Below the pieces are notes generated by a model, which did not search any database, had not been told where the DNA came from, and saw nothing but the letters and a program-made list of their open reading frames with translations. 64,000 nucleotides of DNA from Fibrobacter sp. GTDB taxonomy: Bacteria; Fibrobacterota; Fibrobacteria; Fibrobacterales; Fibrobacteraceae. Positions within the stretch are counted from its first letter, which is position 1; every line of letters begins with the position of its first letter. The position numbers were made by a program, and so were the translations under genes. This document shows positions 32,716-41,695 of the stretch, in pieces. The stretch covers positions 1 through 64,000 of the forward strand of contig JAFXRC010000013.1 in the NCBI GenBank assembly GCA_017526585.1, in the 5' to 3' direction.

Positions 32716-35700
32716 TTGACTTATAATCCGCTCAATGCGCAGCGCCGCCGTTTGCGAAACCGTATCTCTATGGTTTATGTTCTTCCGACGTTTCTTGCGG
32801 CGGTTGTCTTGGTCTTTATCTTTGCTTATGCGGTGCGGGCCATGCTCGTGGATTCCGCGGTTGCCAATACCGAAACGGCGCTCCATGACCGTGTACAGAC
32901 CGAAATCGAAGCTCTCCTGAAAGAAAACGAGGATAAATTCCTTAATTTTAGCAAGCGAATCCAGCAGGCCTCCAAGGATAACGCGATAAAGCCTTTGCTT
33001 TCAAAGTCGATTCAGGGTTCCGAAGGTATTGTCGACATCTATTATGGTAATCGCGACGGGGACTTTGCGTCGGGAAAAGGAATCAAGCTCGAAAGTGGAA
33101 AATCTGAGTTCCGCACCACGGGCTGGTATTTGGAAGCGTCCCGCAAAAGGGGACTTGCCTATACGGGACCGTCGATCCGCAAGGACCTGAACAAGCAGGT
33201 GCTGACCCTTTCTTACCCTATCTGGGACAAGAATCATAAGTTCCGTGGTGCGGTGGCCGAAGACCTGAGCCTGCACAAGGTTCGCCTGTCTATGGGCGGA
33301 CTTGCCAAGGAAGAAGGCGGCATCACGATGCTTGTCGGTAGCGACAACGACAACCTTTTCACCTATTTCCCTTACGAAACCAACCGTGGCAAGGTCTTGC
33401 AGGATAGCGTTGAAAGCCTGTTGCAGCTGGTGTCATCCAAATTCAGTTCAGACACGTTGATGGACGGACGTATTCTACGCTTCGAGAAGGCTAACGAGCA
33501 CCGTCAGCAGCTGATCTTTATGGTGACGCCGCTGAAGCAGTTGCCCTTCTACCTGGTCCATGTGAGTCAGCACAACAAGATTGCAGCAAACATCGACAAC
33601 CATGCGACGACGGTGTTTGGCGTTGTCGCCATCTGCGTTTTCCTGATGATGGGGCTTGCAGCCCTTGTATCGCATATCCTTTTCCGCCGATTTATCCAGC
33701 GCGACCTGAACGATAGCGTCAATTCCAGTACGCTCTTTGATACGCTTTTGTGGAAGGGCGACAACTTTACCATCATATTGACCAACGAAAATTTCGATAT
33801 CTTGCATGCAAGTGCCCGTGTCGTTGACTTCTTGAACAATGGCGAAGACATAAAGGAAGAGAGCCTGTTCAAGTATTTCACTTCCGATGCGTTCAAGAAG
33901 TTTGCACACCGCGTGGCGATGGGCGGTCAGATGCTTGCGAGCGAACGCAAGACGATCGAACGCGTGCAAAATTCCGACGGGGAAGTGGCTTGGTGGGGCA
34001 TGTCGTTCCAGGCGCTTGTCGAAGACAACGGTGCGACGCGATTCTTGATCATGGTGAGCGATGAAACGAGTGGAATCCAGAAGGATACCATCTTGGATAC
34101 CATCATGCTTTCGGGTGACCATTCGATCCTGGTTATTTTCGATAAGAATCTGCATGTTAAGTATATGTCCAGGCAGCTCGCCGAGTTCCTTAATAAGGAA
34201 TGGCGTTCCTTTGTTGGGGTCTCGATAAACGAACTGAAGGATATGGGACTTCCGGAATCGATGATCAAGGCGATGATCGCTTCGTACGAGAAGGACGAGG
34301 TCTGGAAGGATTCGTTTATGCTTAAGCCCGAGAACGGATCTGTTGAGACATGGTTCCGAGGCGAAGGCTGCACCTTGAAGGTCCAGGAAACGGTCGTGGG
34401 CTATATGCTTTCGATGATTGATATTTCGGAAGTGGTGGCGGCGCGCGAAATCGCGGAACAGGCGACGCAGGCGAAGAGCGAATTCCTTGCGAACATGAGC
34501 CATGAAATCCGCACACCGATGAATGCAATTATCGGTATGGCGCATCTCATTTCCGAAACGGAGCTTGACAACCATCAGCGCGGCTTTGTTGAACGTATTA
34601 GCCATGCAGCAAAGTCGCTGCTTGGAATCATCAACAACATCCTTGACTTCTCAAAAATTGAAGCGAAGAAACAGGACCTGGAAATTACACAGCTTGTGTT
34701 GCAGGATGTAATTGGCGAGGTGGCTGCACTTGCCGAGGTGCGTATTGCCGGGCGTCCGATTGAATTGATTGTGGATGTGGATCCGGATATCCCTGAAATT
34801 TTGATGGGCGACCCGCTGCGTCTTTCTCAGATTTTTACGAACTTAATTAACAACGCGACGAAGTTCACCGAGAAGGGTAGCATTACGCTTAGCGTGAAGC
34901 TGCAACAGGTGGTGAACAACTCGGTCAAGCTGTATTTCTGCGTGAGCGATACGGGTATCGGTATGACTCCCGAACAGCTCGGCAGGTTGTTCAATGCGTT
35001 CACCCAGGCGGATGGCTCCACGACCCGCAAGTACGGTGGCACGGGCCTTGGATTGGTGATTTCTAAGTCGTTGGTGGAACTGATGGGCGGTCAGATGCAG
35101 GTTTCCAGTGTTTCTGGAGAAGGCTCCCAGTTCTACTTTACGATAACGCTCCCGATTGCAAACCAGGCAGGGGAGCCCAAGTGGAAGAGCGAGACGCAGC
35201 TGCGCAACAAGAACATTTTGCTGGTGGACGACTGTGCGAACTTGAGGACGGTTCTCCGTCACTACTTGACAAGGCTCCAGTGTGTTGTTGAAGAGGCTAG
35301 CTCTGTGGACGAGGCGTTGGACCTGATTCAGGCGCATGAGGAGGCGAAGGAAGATCCTTATGACCTGTTCCTGGTCGATTACGGAATGCCGATTTTGAAC
35401 GGATTTGACTTTGTTCATGGCTTGAGCGTGAACATGAAGTCGATTCCGAAGGTGTTGATGCATCCGATTCATTTCGATGAAAACGAGCTGAATACCGCAA
35501 AGAATCTGGGCTTCAACAGCAATGTTTCGAAACCACTCCAGATAAGCACTCTTCTAAGCGCTATCCAGGAAGCGTTCGGTTATCCCCTTTCTTACAAGAA
35601 AGTGGAAAAGAAGGAAAAGGGTAAGATCTACTTCAAGGAAGCGAAGATTCTTCTGGTTGAAGATAACCAGATGAACCAGGAACTTGCCGTATCGCTATTG

Positions 35701-36690
35701 AACAGCGTGGGTCTTACCACCATGATTGCGAATAATGGTAAGGAAGCCCTCGAAAAACTTAAGAAGGACGCCTTTGATTTGGTGCTCATGGACATTCAGA
35801 TGCCCATTATGGATGGTCTTACGGCAACCCGCGAAATCCGTGCCCGCGAAGATGACTACTTCAAGAAGGTGCCTATTCTTGCAATGAGTGCAAGGGCCTT
35901 CCAGAAAGATACCGAGGAATGCCTTGAAGCGGGCATGAATGCCCATATCGTCAAACCGATTGACCCGACAATCCTTTATGATGAGATGGCGAAGTTCCTT
36001 CCTGTGGCGGCTGAAACGCAGCGGCCGTCAAACGATTCGAAGGATCAGGATGTTTCGCAGGACGACGAAAAGTTCCTTGCGTATTTCCAGAAGGTCAAGA
36101 ACTTCGATGCGGAATCGGGGCTTTACCATGCCAACAATAATCGCAACATCTACCTCAAAATTTTGCAGGGCTTTGTGCGCGACTATGGCGGCAATTCCTT
36201 CAACTTGAGGGGACTTATCGAGCAGTTCCATTATGAAGAGGCGACCCGCATCGTCCATACGATTAAGGGGCTCTGCGGAACCATTGGTTCGAGTCATGTG
36301 CAAACGCTCGCTGCAACACTCGAAGCAGAACTGGAACAGAAACAGTGTAATTTTAACGAGTACAATGTCTTCGAAGAAAATCTGCATTCCTTGATCGATG
36401 ACCTCGACATTGTTCTCCGGGATATCGTTTCGGAACAGAATGCGACTGTAGAAAAACAGGTCGATCCCGAGGCTGAAAAGAAGCTGATGGCGGCTGTAAG
36501 TTCTCTGAAGAATGCAGTGGACACCTGTTCTTCGACACAGTGCAAGCGCATCCTCGATGAAATCGAAAATATTGCCTTTGATAGCAGTAGGGAAGCCCTG
36601 TTGCGTAAGTTCAAGGAGCTTATTGAGGATTACAGCTTCACGGAAGCTGCTGAAATCCTACAGAAAATCGAAAAGACCTTTTCTGCTTAA
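32716..36690 (+). CDS. Hybrid sensor histidine kinase (sensor-PAS-HisKA-HATPase-REC-REC-Hpt)
   Basis: This is a 1324-residue membrane phosphorelay protein. Transmembrane helix 1 is at about residues 20-45, then a dCache-like periplasmic sensor (about 46-290), helix 2 (about 295-320) and two PAS-like regions (about 340-575). The kinase core has phospho-His596 in SHEIRTPMNAIIGMAH. ATP-binding boxes are NLINNATKFTE, DTGIGM and GTGLGL. Receiver 1 has Asp888 and receiver 2 has Asp1026 (LVLMDIQMPIMDG). An Hpt domain contains His1181 in IVHTIKGLCG. This BarA-like architecture feeds a downstream regulator, most simply the HD-GYP protein encoded just upstream. The start is TTG preceded by GGGAGAG; no suitable ATG is closer than residue 19. 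Confidence 0.93.
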   Translation: MTYNPLNAQRRRLRNRISMVYVLPTFLAAVVLVFIFAYAVRAMLVDSAVANTETALHDRVQTEIEALLKENEDKFLNFSKRIQQASKDNAIKPLLSKSIQGSEGIVDIYYGNRDGDFASGKGIKLESGKSEFRTTGWYLEASRKRGLAYTGPSIRKDLNKQVLTLSYPIWDKNHKFRGAVAEDLSLHKVRLSMGGLAKEEGGITMLVGSDNDNLFTYFPYETNRGKVLQDSVESLLQLVSSKFSSDTLMDGRILRFEKANEHRQQLIFMVTPLKQLPFYLVHVSQHNKIAANIDNHATTVFGVVAICVFLMMGLAALVSHILFRRFIQRDLNDSVNSSTLFDTLLWKGDNFTIILTNENFDILHASARVVDFLNNGEDIKEESLFKYFTSDAFKKFAHRVAMGGQMLASERKTIERVQNSDGEVAWWGMSFQALVEDNGATRFLIMVSDETSGIQKDTILDTIMLSGDHSILVIFDKNLHVKYMSRQLAEFLNKEWRSFVGVSINELKDMGLPESMIKAMIASYEKDEVWKDSFMLKPENGSVETWFRGEGCTLKVQETVVGYMLSMIDISEVVAAREIAEQATQAKSEFLANMSHEIRTPMNAIIGMAHLISETELDNHQRGFVERISHAAKSLLGIINNILDFSKIEAKKQDLEITQLVLQDVIGEVAALAEVRIAGRPIELIVDVDPDIPEILMGDPLRLSQIFTNLINNATKFTEKGSITLSVKLQQVVNNSVKLYFCVSDTGIGMTPEQLGRLFNAFTQADGSTTRKYGGTGLGLVISKSLVELMGGQMQVSSVSGEGSQFYFTITLPIANQAGEPKWKSETQLRNKNILLVDDCANLRTVLRHYLTRLQCVVEEASSVDEALDLIQAHEEAKEDPYDLFLVDYGMPILNGFDFVHGLSVNMKSIPKVLMHPIHFDENELNTAKNLGFNSNVSKPLQISTLLSAIQEAFGYPLSYKKVEKKEKGKIYFKEAKILLVEDNQMNQELAVSLLNSVGLTTMIANNGKEALEKLKKDAFDLVLMDIQMPIMDGLTATREIRAREDDYFKKVPILAMSARAFQKDTEECLEAGMNAHIVKPIDPTILYDEMAKFLPVAAETQRPSNDSKDQDVSQDDEKFLAYFQKVKNFDAESGLYHANNNRNIYLKILQGFVRDYGGNSFNLRGLIEQFHYEEATRIVHTIKGLCGTIGSSHVQTLAATLEAELEQKQCNFNEYNVFEENLHSLIDDLDIVLRDIVSEQNATVEKQVDPEAEKKLMAAVSSLKNAVDTCSSTQCKRILDEIENIAFDSSREALLRKFKELIEDYSFTEAAEILQKIEKTFSA

Positions 36691-36920
36691 TGCAGGACCA
36701 TTGCGGCGATGAAAGCCAAGGCGACAATGACTGCCGCGGCTATGGCTATGGGATTTGCCTTCTTTTTCCCGAATTCGTTTTCGACGATTTCATCATAGTC
36801 GGGGGTCTCGAGGTCCGAGAATTCAGAGCCTTCGCTCCAGCCGGTCTCTTTGTCGCTCCCACAGTGTGGGCAAAATGTGGCTTTATCGTCTAGCGATGCA
36901 TGGCAATGGGGACAAATCAT
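36687..36920 (-). CDS. Small zinc-ribbon membrane protein
   Basis: This is a 77-residue protein: an N-terminal zinc ribbon with two CxxC pairs (MICPHCHASL and CPHCGSD), an acidic middle (FSDLETPDYDEIVENEF) and one C-terminal transmembrane helix (PIAIAAAVIVALAFIAAMVL). Such tail-anchored zinc-ribbon proteins are common and mostly uncharacterised. The ATG at 36920 is preferred over an upstream start because the ribbon begins directly there and a TATATT lies exactly 6 nt before it. Its stop codon shares the TTAA at 36687-36690 with the stop of the convergent kinase gene. Confidence 0.8.
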   Translation of the reverse strand: MICPHCHASLDDKATFCPHCGSDKETGWSEGSEFSDLETPDYDEIVENEFGKKKANPIAIAAAVIVALAFIAAMVLH

Positions 36921-37317
36921 ATTATAAATATAACAAGTTTTTAAGCTTATGGCTAACTCTTTGTCTATCATAGGTTTCTGTGAAAATTTGCCGTTTTTTG
37001 TCAAAAAACGGCGTTTTTTATGCCTGTTGCTTAAAGTTGACGGTGCTTTTTTGAGCAAAAATTTTCAAAATTTCTTGTCAAGAGATAGTTCAAAATTTTT
37101 CTGTTGATAAGTTGTTCTAATCATAGGGAGTGCGTCTTGATTGTAGAGTGATTAAAGGCGTGATTTTCTTGCAAAAATAGGGGAATTTATGGGAAAAAAC
37201 TTTTTTTTGTCTTTTTTGTAAGAAAAAAGGCAATTTGAAAAAAAAATGGAGTAGCCCCGCTCTTTTTGAAAAGTCCGTTTCTAATTTTCACTTTGCTTTT
37301 TAGATGATTGGTAGATT
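36921..37317. other. 397-base AT-rich intergenic region upstream of the dnaA-like gene
   Basis: It contains the zinc-ribbon promoter (TATATT at 36927-36932 on the minus strand), a strong plus-strand terminator hairpin (36990-37019), repeated AAAATTTT blocks (37055-37100) and long T and A tracts (37199-37246). I see no consensus TTATCCACA DnaA boxes by eye, so an origin is possible but unsupported. Confidence 0.5.
36990..37019 (+). terminator. Strong intrinsic terminator, plus strand
   Basis: Perfect 10-bp stem GCCGTTTTTT/AAAAAACGGC with loop GTC, followed by GTTTTTT. No plus-strand gene ends nearer than 36690, so it may end kinase read-through or an unannotated short RNA. Confidence 0.75.
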
Positions 37318-38784
37318 GTGACAAACGTTGTTTCTTTAGTTGATACTGGAATTTCTGTTTGGCAGGCAGCACTTGAGCGTCTGCGGATAGATTGTAAGGA
37401 TTATTTAGGTCTTGAAATGCTGGATATCGTCTCTTATGACGGTATTGCGGATGGCGTGGTCCAGCTTTCTGTGCCTGATGAATTTCGTGAAAATTGGATC
37501 AAGTCCCACTATGCAGATATGATGCGCAAGGCGTTTTCGTCTGTTTTGGGTTCTGGCTTTATTGATTTTTCGATTCGTATAGCTCCGCAGGTGACTGCGA
37601 AGACAGTGTTTCCTCGTGTTGCCCCCATGGCTCCGCGGGCAGCTGTTCCGGAACGCCCCAAGAAGCGCGCCCCTCGTGTCAAGCTTTCGCTTTATGCCGG
37701 CTATACATTTGAAAATTTTATTGAAGGCGACAGCAATTTTACCGCATGCGAGGCTTGCAAGGCTGTAGCCGAAAAGCCGGGCGACCCGGCGCTCAACCCG
37801 CTGTTCGTGTATGGCAAGTCTGGTCTTGGCAAGACGCACCTGTTGCAGTCCATTGCCGCCTATATGCTCAAGGCGCGCCCGCAGACGAAGGTCGTCTACT
37901 GCCACGCTTACGATTTCTTGAGCGATGCCACGGCTGTTTCCAAGGCGCTCAAGGCAAAGACCGGTAACGTCCGCGAATTGGCGAATGCTTTCATGGAAAA
38001 GTACGAACGCTGCGATGTGTTGCTTTTTGATGACGTGCAGCTTTTGGAAAGCAAGAAGACCATTAGCCAGGAAAGGCTTGCCGTCCTCGTCAAGCACCTG
38101 CGTTCTATGGGCAAACAGGTCGTGTTTTCTTCGGATAGGCACCCGTCGGAGTTCAGGAAGGTCCAGGCGAATTCAGAAATCCAGGCGGATGGTGGTGCTA
38201 TCCCCCATATTTCTGCACGTCTCCTTGCTCCGCTGGAATCTTGCGTGGCGGTGGGCATCGATGTGCCCGACTTGAACACTCGCATGAAGCTTATCCAGAA
38301 GAAGTCCATGAACATCCCATTCCTCGATAAGGATCGCGACGAAATTTGCAGGTTCCTGTCGCTTCCGCCGCGTGAAAATGTGCGCGTTATCGAAGGAATG
38401 CTGAATGGGCTGCGCGCCATGAACGAATTTTGCTCCGAGAACTTGGATCTTGGCGCCGTCAAGCGCCTGGTTGCCGCTCCGGGAACGACCGGCGTCGTGG
38501 AGCATACTATCAAGGGAATCGCCGAGACGGTGGCGATGGAATTTGGTTCCGACTTGACATCGCTGGCAAGTAAGCGTCAGGATGCCGGGGTGGCGCTTCC
38601 CAGGAAAGTGTCCATGTTCCTGAGCCGTGAAATGACGAATAGCTCTCTTGCCGATATTGGTAGCTTCTTCAACAGGGATTACTCCTCTGTTATCGCCGCC
38701 ATCCAGTCACTTACAAAGCAGATGGATAAAGACGAGAACCTTGCCCGCAGGGTCAAGGACATCCGCTATTTGCTGGAAGCCTAG
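37318..38784 (+). CDS. DnaA-family replication initiator protein, divergent DNA-binding domain
   Basis: This 488-residue protein has the full DnaA layout. Domain I covers about residues 1-90 (VWQAALERLRID...ENWIKSHY). A short basic linker with RPKKRAPRVK follows. The AAA+ domain begins YTFENFIEGDSN, with Walker A GKSGLGKTH (167-175), Walker B LLFDDVQLL (235-243) and the sensor region SSDRHPSE. Domain IV ends the protein. In domain IV the DnaA-box signature, normally GRDHTTV, is NRDYSSV, and IPHISARLLAPLES replaces the usual LRSRF motif. It could be the organism's main DnaA or a paralog; no dnaN or recF adjoins it. GTG start with a weak ribosome site. The epimerase gene starts two bases after the stop. 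Confidence 0.85.
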   Translation: MTNVVSLVDTGISVWQAALERLRIDCKDYLGLEMLDIVSYDGIADGVVQLSVPDEFRENWIKSHYADMMRKAFSSVLGSGFIDFSIRIAPQVTAKTVFPRVAPMAPRAAVPERPKKRAPRVKLSLYAGYTFENFIEGDSNFTACEACKAVAEKPGDPALNPLFVYGKSGLGKTHLLQSIAAYMLKARPQTKVVYCHAYDFLSDATAVSKALKAKTGNVRELANAFMEKYERCDVLLFDDVQLLESKKTISQERLAVLVKHLRSMGKQVVFSSDRHPSEFRKVQANSEIQADGGAIPHISARLLAPLESCVAVGIDVPDLNTRMKLIQKKSMNIPFLDKDRDEICRFLSLPPRENVRVIEGMLNGLRAMNEFCSENLDLGAVKRLVAAPGTTGVVEHTIKGIAETVAMEFGSDLTSLASKRQDAGVALPRKVSMFLSREMTNSSLADIGSFFNRDYSSVIAAIQSLTKQMDKDENLARRVKDIRYLLEA

Positions 38785-38786
38785 CA

Positions 38787-39665
38787 ATGATTGCTTTGGT
38801 GACGGGAGGCGCAGGCGTCGTAGGGAAGGCGCTCTGTCGGGAACTTCTAGGACGCGGAGTGTGTGTGCGCGTCCTGACGCTCCCGGGCGATACCCAGGCT
38901 GGGGCTTTGCCTGCGGGGGTGGAGGTTTATTTTGGGGATGTGACGGATCCCGATTCGATCCGCAAGGCGTTTGCAGGGGTGGACCTTGTCTACCACCTTG
39001 CAGCCATTCTTCTTTCGACAAAACCCGGAGCTTTTGACCGTATCAATGCCGGTGGAACGCACAATGTCGTTGCCGCTGCCAAGGATGCCGGGGTACATCG
39101 CCTGGTGTATGTGTCGAGCATCTCGGTGACCTATCCGGTGCTTACGGAGTATGGGAAAAGCAAGCTTGCGGGGGAGTCCTTTGTGAGGGATTCGGGGCTT
39201 TCTTGGACGATTGTGCGACCGACGCTTGTGATTGGTGAACCAGTGGGTCGCGGCGGCGGAATAGAGTTTAACATGTATGCCGACTATGTGTGCCACTTTC
39301 CCGTGTATTTCTTGCCAGGGGGAGGTAAATGCCTCAAGCGCCCCGTGGCAAGTGTCGATTTGGTCAAGGGAATAGCCTTGGCAGGGCTTTCGGAAGGTGC
39401 TGTCGGTAAAACCTACGCTTTGGCGGGAAAACGCGTCATGAGCATGGCGGAAATGGCATCTGCCATTTTGAAGGTGGCAAAGATGCGGCACCTGATGCTT
39501 CCGTTGCCTTGGTGGATTGCCAGAAAACTTGCCGTTCTTAAAGGTTGGATTGGCGGTCGACGCGTGACTGCGGAGCAGGCTTTGTCCGGTTTTTTGTTTG
39601 ATGCCGCCCCTGATATCGCAGATGCTGAACGGGATTTGGGGTACAAACCCGGATCTCCGCTGTAA
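38787..39665 (+). CDS. NAD(P)-dependent epimerase/dehydratase (extended SDR)
   Basis: This is a 292-residue extended short-chain dehydrogenase. The N-terminal Rossmann motif TGGAGVVG (residues 6-13) binds NAD(P). The pattern continues with FGDVTDPDSIRKAF, YHLAA, YVSSISV and the catalytic YGKSK, then IVRPTLVIGE. The substrate side is C-terminal and resembles 3-beta-HSD-like or nucleotide-sugar epimerases, but the sequence does not settle the substrate. It begins two bases after the DnaA-like gene, so the pair is co-transcribed and probably translationally coupled. No sugar or lipid biosynthetic neighbours help with specificity. Confidence 0.85.
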   Translation: MIALVTGGAGVVGKALCRELLGRGVCVRVLTLPGDTQAGALPAGVEVYFGDVTDPDSIRKAFAGVDLVYHLAAILLSTKPGAFDRINAGGTHNVVAAAKDAGVHRLVYVSSISVTYPVLTEYGKSKLAGESFVRDSGLSWTIVRPTLVIGEPVGRGGGIEFNMYADYVCHFPVYFLPGGGKCLKRPVASVDLVKGIALAGLSEGAVGKTYALAGKRVMSMAEMASAILKVAKMRHLMLPLPWWIARKLAVLKGWIGGRRVTAEQALSGFLFDAAPDIADAERDLGYKPGSPL

Positions 39666-39772
39666 TTGTGGCGAAATTCCGTTGTTTTCGTCACTCATTT
39701 TGCATTTTTCTTGTTTTTGCGGCTTTTTTTGTATATATTCGAGTAAAAAAGATGCCTTAAAGGATTTTGACT

Positions 39773-40939
39773 ATGAAAAAAGCTTTTGGTTCGATGATTT
39801 TTCCGGCGACAGTGGCGGCCACGATGATGTTTGCCGCTTGCGGAAGCGACGATAATTCATCCAACGTAGAACGTGACGACGGCGTAAGCTCCAGTATCGA
39901 AGAGTCCTCCTCGTCTGAAACCTCCGATGAAAAGTCCTCTTCCTCCAAAGAGGCGGATGCTCCTAAGGGAACTCGTGAAGCAACCCTGGACGACCTTGAA
40001 AAGAACATGTATCTTGGCAAAATGTTTGGCACCGATGTGTACCTTGCTACGGGTTCCAAGCAGGGCGTTTTCTCCATCTGGATTCCTGATTCAGCATGGA
40101 TTGCCGTTCGCTCCGATTTCAAGAACGGTGTACTTGAATATGGAAAGTCAAACGGTTCCTATATGGGGACTGATGCTAAGTCTGCAAATGAAATGCAGAA
40201 GTTCTTCGAAAAATCGGGCAAGCTCAAGTTCATTGTGAACGAGAAGGATCAGTTGCAAGTATCCGTCAACGACGGCGATTATGTCGATGTTGAAAAGGCG
40301 AATGTGACAACATCTACGAACTGGCTTTCGGAAGCTTCCAATCTTCAGGGTGTAAAGCTTACCTGCAAGGATGGCGAAAAGACTCAGGACTATACCTTCT
40401 ACAAGGGGCGCTATCTTGTTGAGGAAACGAAGGGCGACTCTTCCAACTGGTATGCGGGGTACTACGATATCCAGCGCAGTCAGCTGTTGATGCTTCCAGT
40501 TTTCTTCGAAAATCCTGTTGCTTCGATGGCTACGGCTCAGGTAAGCCCCGATTTCAACCTTACAATGGTGACGGGGCAAAAGCTTGATTGTAAAAAGAAA
40601 ACCTTCAAACTCAAAGAACTCGATTCGAAGAAGCTGGAAGGGGAATGGATCGCTCCTGATGGAGGTCTGGACTGGATTCTGAAGTTGAACAAGGACGGAA
40701 GCTATTCTGTGGTGGCGAAAAGCGGACGACAGACTTCTCTTGAACGCTCGGGTTCCTGGACTGTTTACGGAGACCAGCTCTTCTTGCAAAACAAGAAATG
40801 TAGCGATCTCGATGAGTGTGCTTCTGCGGTAAAGGGGACTGTCGAAGGTCTTGATCCGAAGTCGGGATTTACATACAAGCATAACGATGTAAGCTCTGCT
40901 GCTTTCCCGTCAGACTGGACCGTTCCCCAATACGAATAA
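39773..40939 (+). CDS. Poly-serine lipoprotein of unknown function
   Basis: This is a 388-residue lipoprotein. The signal peptide ends MMFAAC (lipobox) followed by GSDDNSSN and a Ser/Glu-rich linker with SSSIEESSSSETSDEKSSSS, typical of Fibrobacter surface lipoproteins. The soluble part (about residues 65-388) is beta-rich. Its C-terminal portion (LEGEWIAPDGGLDWILKLNK...SGSWTVYGDQLFLQNKKCSDLDECAS) looks like a lipocalin-like domain, as in proteins that report W.....G.Y.W.. patterns; that is inference. Six Cys in total could form disulfides. AAAGGA lies nine bases upstream of the ATG. A clear terminator follows. I do not recognise a named family. Confidence 0.75.
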   Translation: MKKAFGSMIFPATVAATMMFAACGSDDNSSNVERDDGVSSSIEESSSSETSDEKSSSSKEADAPKGTREATLDDLEKNMYLGKMFGTDVYLATGSKQGVFSIWIPDSAWIAVRSDFKNGVLEYGKSNGSYMGTDAKSANEMQKFFEKSGKLKFIVNEKDQLQVSVNDGDYVDVEKANVTTSTNWLSEASNLQGVKLTCKDGEKTQDYTFYKGRYLVEETKGDSSNWYAGYYDIQRSQLLMLPVFFENPVASMATAQVSPDFNLTMVTGQKLDCKKKTFKLKELDSKKLEGEWIAPDGGLDWILKLNKDGSYSVVAKSGRQTSLERSGSWTVYGDQLFLQNKKCSDLDECASAVKGTVEGLDPKSGFTYKHNDVSSAAFPSDWTVPQYE

Positions 40940-40968
40940 TACGATTACATCTTTTTGATAATCAAAAG

Positions 40969-41006
40969 GCTCCCGAAATTTCTTCGGGAGCTCTTCCTTT
41001 TTTTTA
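40969..41006 (+). terminator. Terminator after the poly-serine lipoprotein
   Basis: GCTCCCGAA-ATTTC-TTCGGGAGC followed by TCTTCCTTTTTTTT. Confidence 0.9.
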
Positions 41007-41028
41007 GAAACGCAATGTTTATTAGGCG

Positions 41029-41631
41029 TTATTTACCGTGGTGCTTGTCGTGGTTGGGACAGCCGCAACCGCCGTTGCCGTCGCAATTTTCTTTATTGCC
41101 TTCGCCGCCGCATTCGCACTCGTGGCCTTCTTCGCCGCACTTGCATTCGCCTTCGCCGTTGCCGCCACAGCAGCAGTGCTGCTTGGGGTTGAGTTCTTCT
41201 TCTGTAGCTTCACGCACAGAGACCACTTCGATGGCGAAGTTCAGGTTCTTGCCGGCGAGTTCATGGTTGGCGTCAATCACAGCCTTTTCGCCCGAAACGG
41301 ACTTTACGCGGATGGGCATCGGACCCATGGGCGTCTGCGCGTAGAACATCATGCCGGGTTCGACCTTGTCTACACCCTGGAACACGTCGATCGGGACTTC
41401 CTGCGTCATGCGCTCGTCGTATTCGCCGTAGCCTTCGGAAGGAATCACCTTGACGTCGAACTTGTCGCCAACTTCGTGACCGACCATAGCCTTTTCAAGA
41501 CCCACCACGATCATGCGGGCGCCCTGAATGTACTGCAGCGGTTCGCGGCCTTCGGAAGTGTCGATGACGGCTCCTTCGTCGGAGGTCAGGGTGTAGTGCA
41601 TCTGGACAACGGTCTTGTCGGCTATTTTCAT
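41029..41631 (-). CDS. slyD: FKBP-type peptidyl-prolyl isomerase SlyD with Cys/His-rich metal tail
   Basis: This is a 200-residue SlyD: a short FKBP domain (residues 1-70 and 125-145) interrupted by the insert-in-flap chaperone domain (about 70-125, with VPIDVFQGVDKVEPGMMFYAQT). The motifs YIQGARMIVVGLEKAMVGHEVGD and DANHELAGKNLNFAIEVVSV are diagnostic. The C-terminal tail (about 150-200) holds many Cys and His (QHCCCGGNGEGECKCGEEG, GCGCPNHDKHH) and should bind nickel or other metals, as in E. coli SlyD, which supplies Ni to hydrogenase. AAAGGA lies before the ATG, and a TATATT lies about 60 bases upstream. Transcribed toward the preceding terminator. Confidence 0.93.
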   Translation of the reverse strand: MKIADKTVVQMHYTLTSDEGAVIDTSEGREPLQYIQGARMIVVGLEKAMVGHEVGDKFDVKVIPSEGYGEYDERMTQEVPIDVFQGVDKVEPGMMFYAQTPMGPMPIRVKSVSGEKAVIDANHELAGKNLNFAIEVVSVREATEEELNPKQHCCCGGNGEGECKCGEEGHECECGGEGNKENCDGNGGCGCPNHDKHHGK

Positions 41632-41695
41632 GTGAAAATCCTTTTGGTTGTTGCGGAACGGTCCGCTAAAATGTCGTGGGGTGTAAATATAGAAA

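Noticed and set aside
36921..37317. Calling oriC upstream of the dnaA-like gene
   Set aside because: AT-rich, but no clear cluster of DnaA boxes and no strand-bias switch in gene orientation around it, so only noted as a possibility.
41022..41213. 63-codon minus-strand Lys/Ala-rich frame
   Set aside because: It is an out-of-frame reading of the Cys/His-rich tail codons of slyD.
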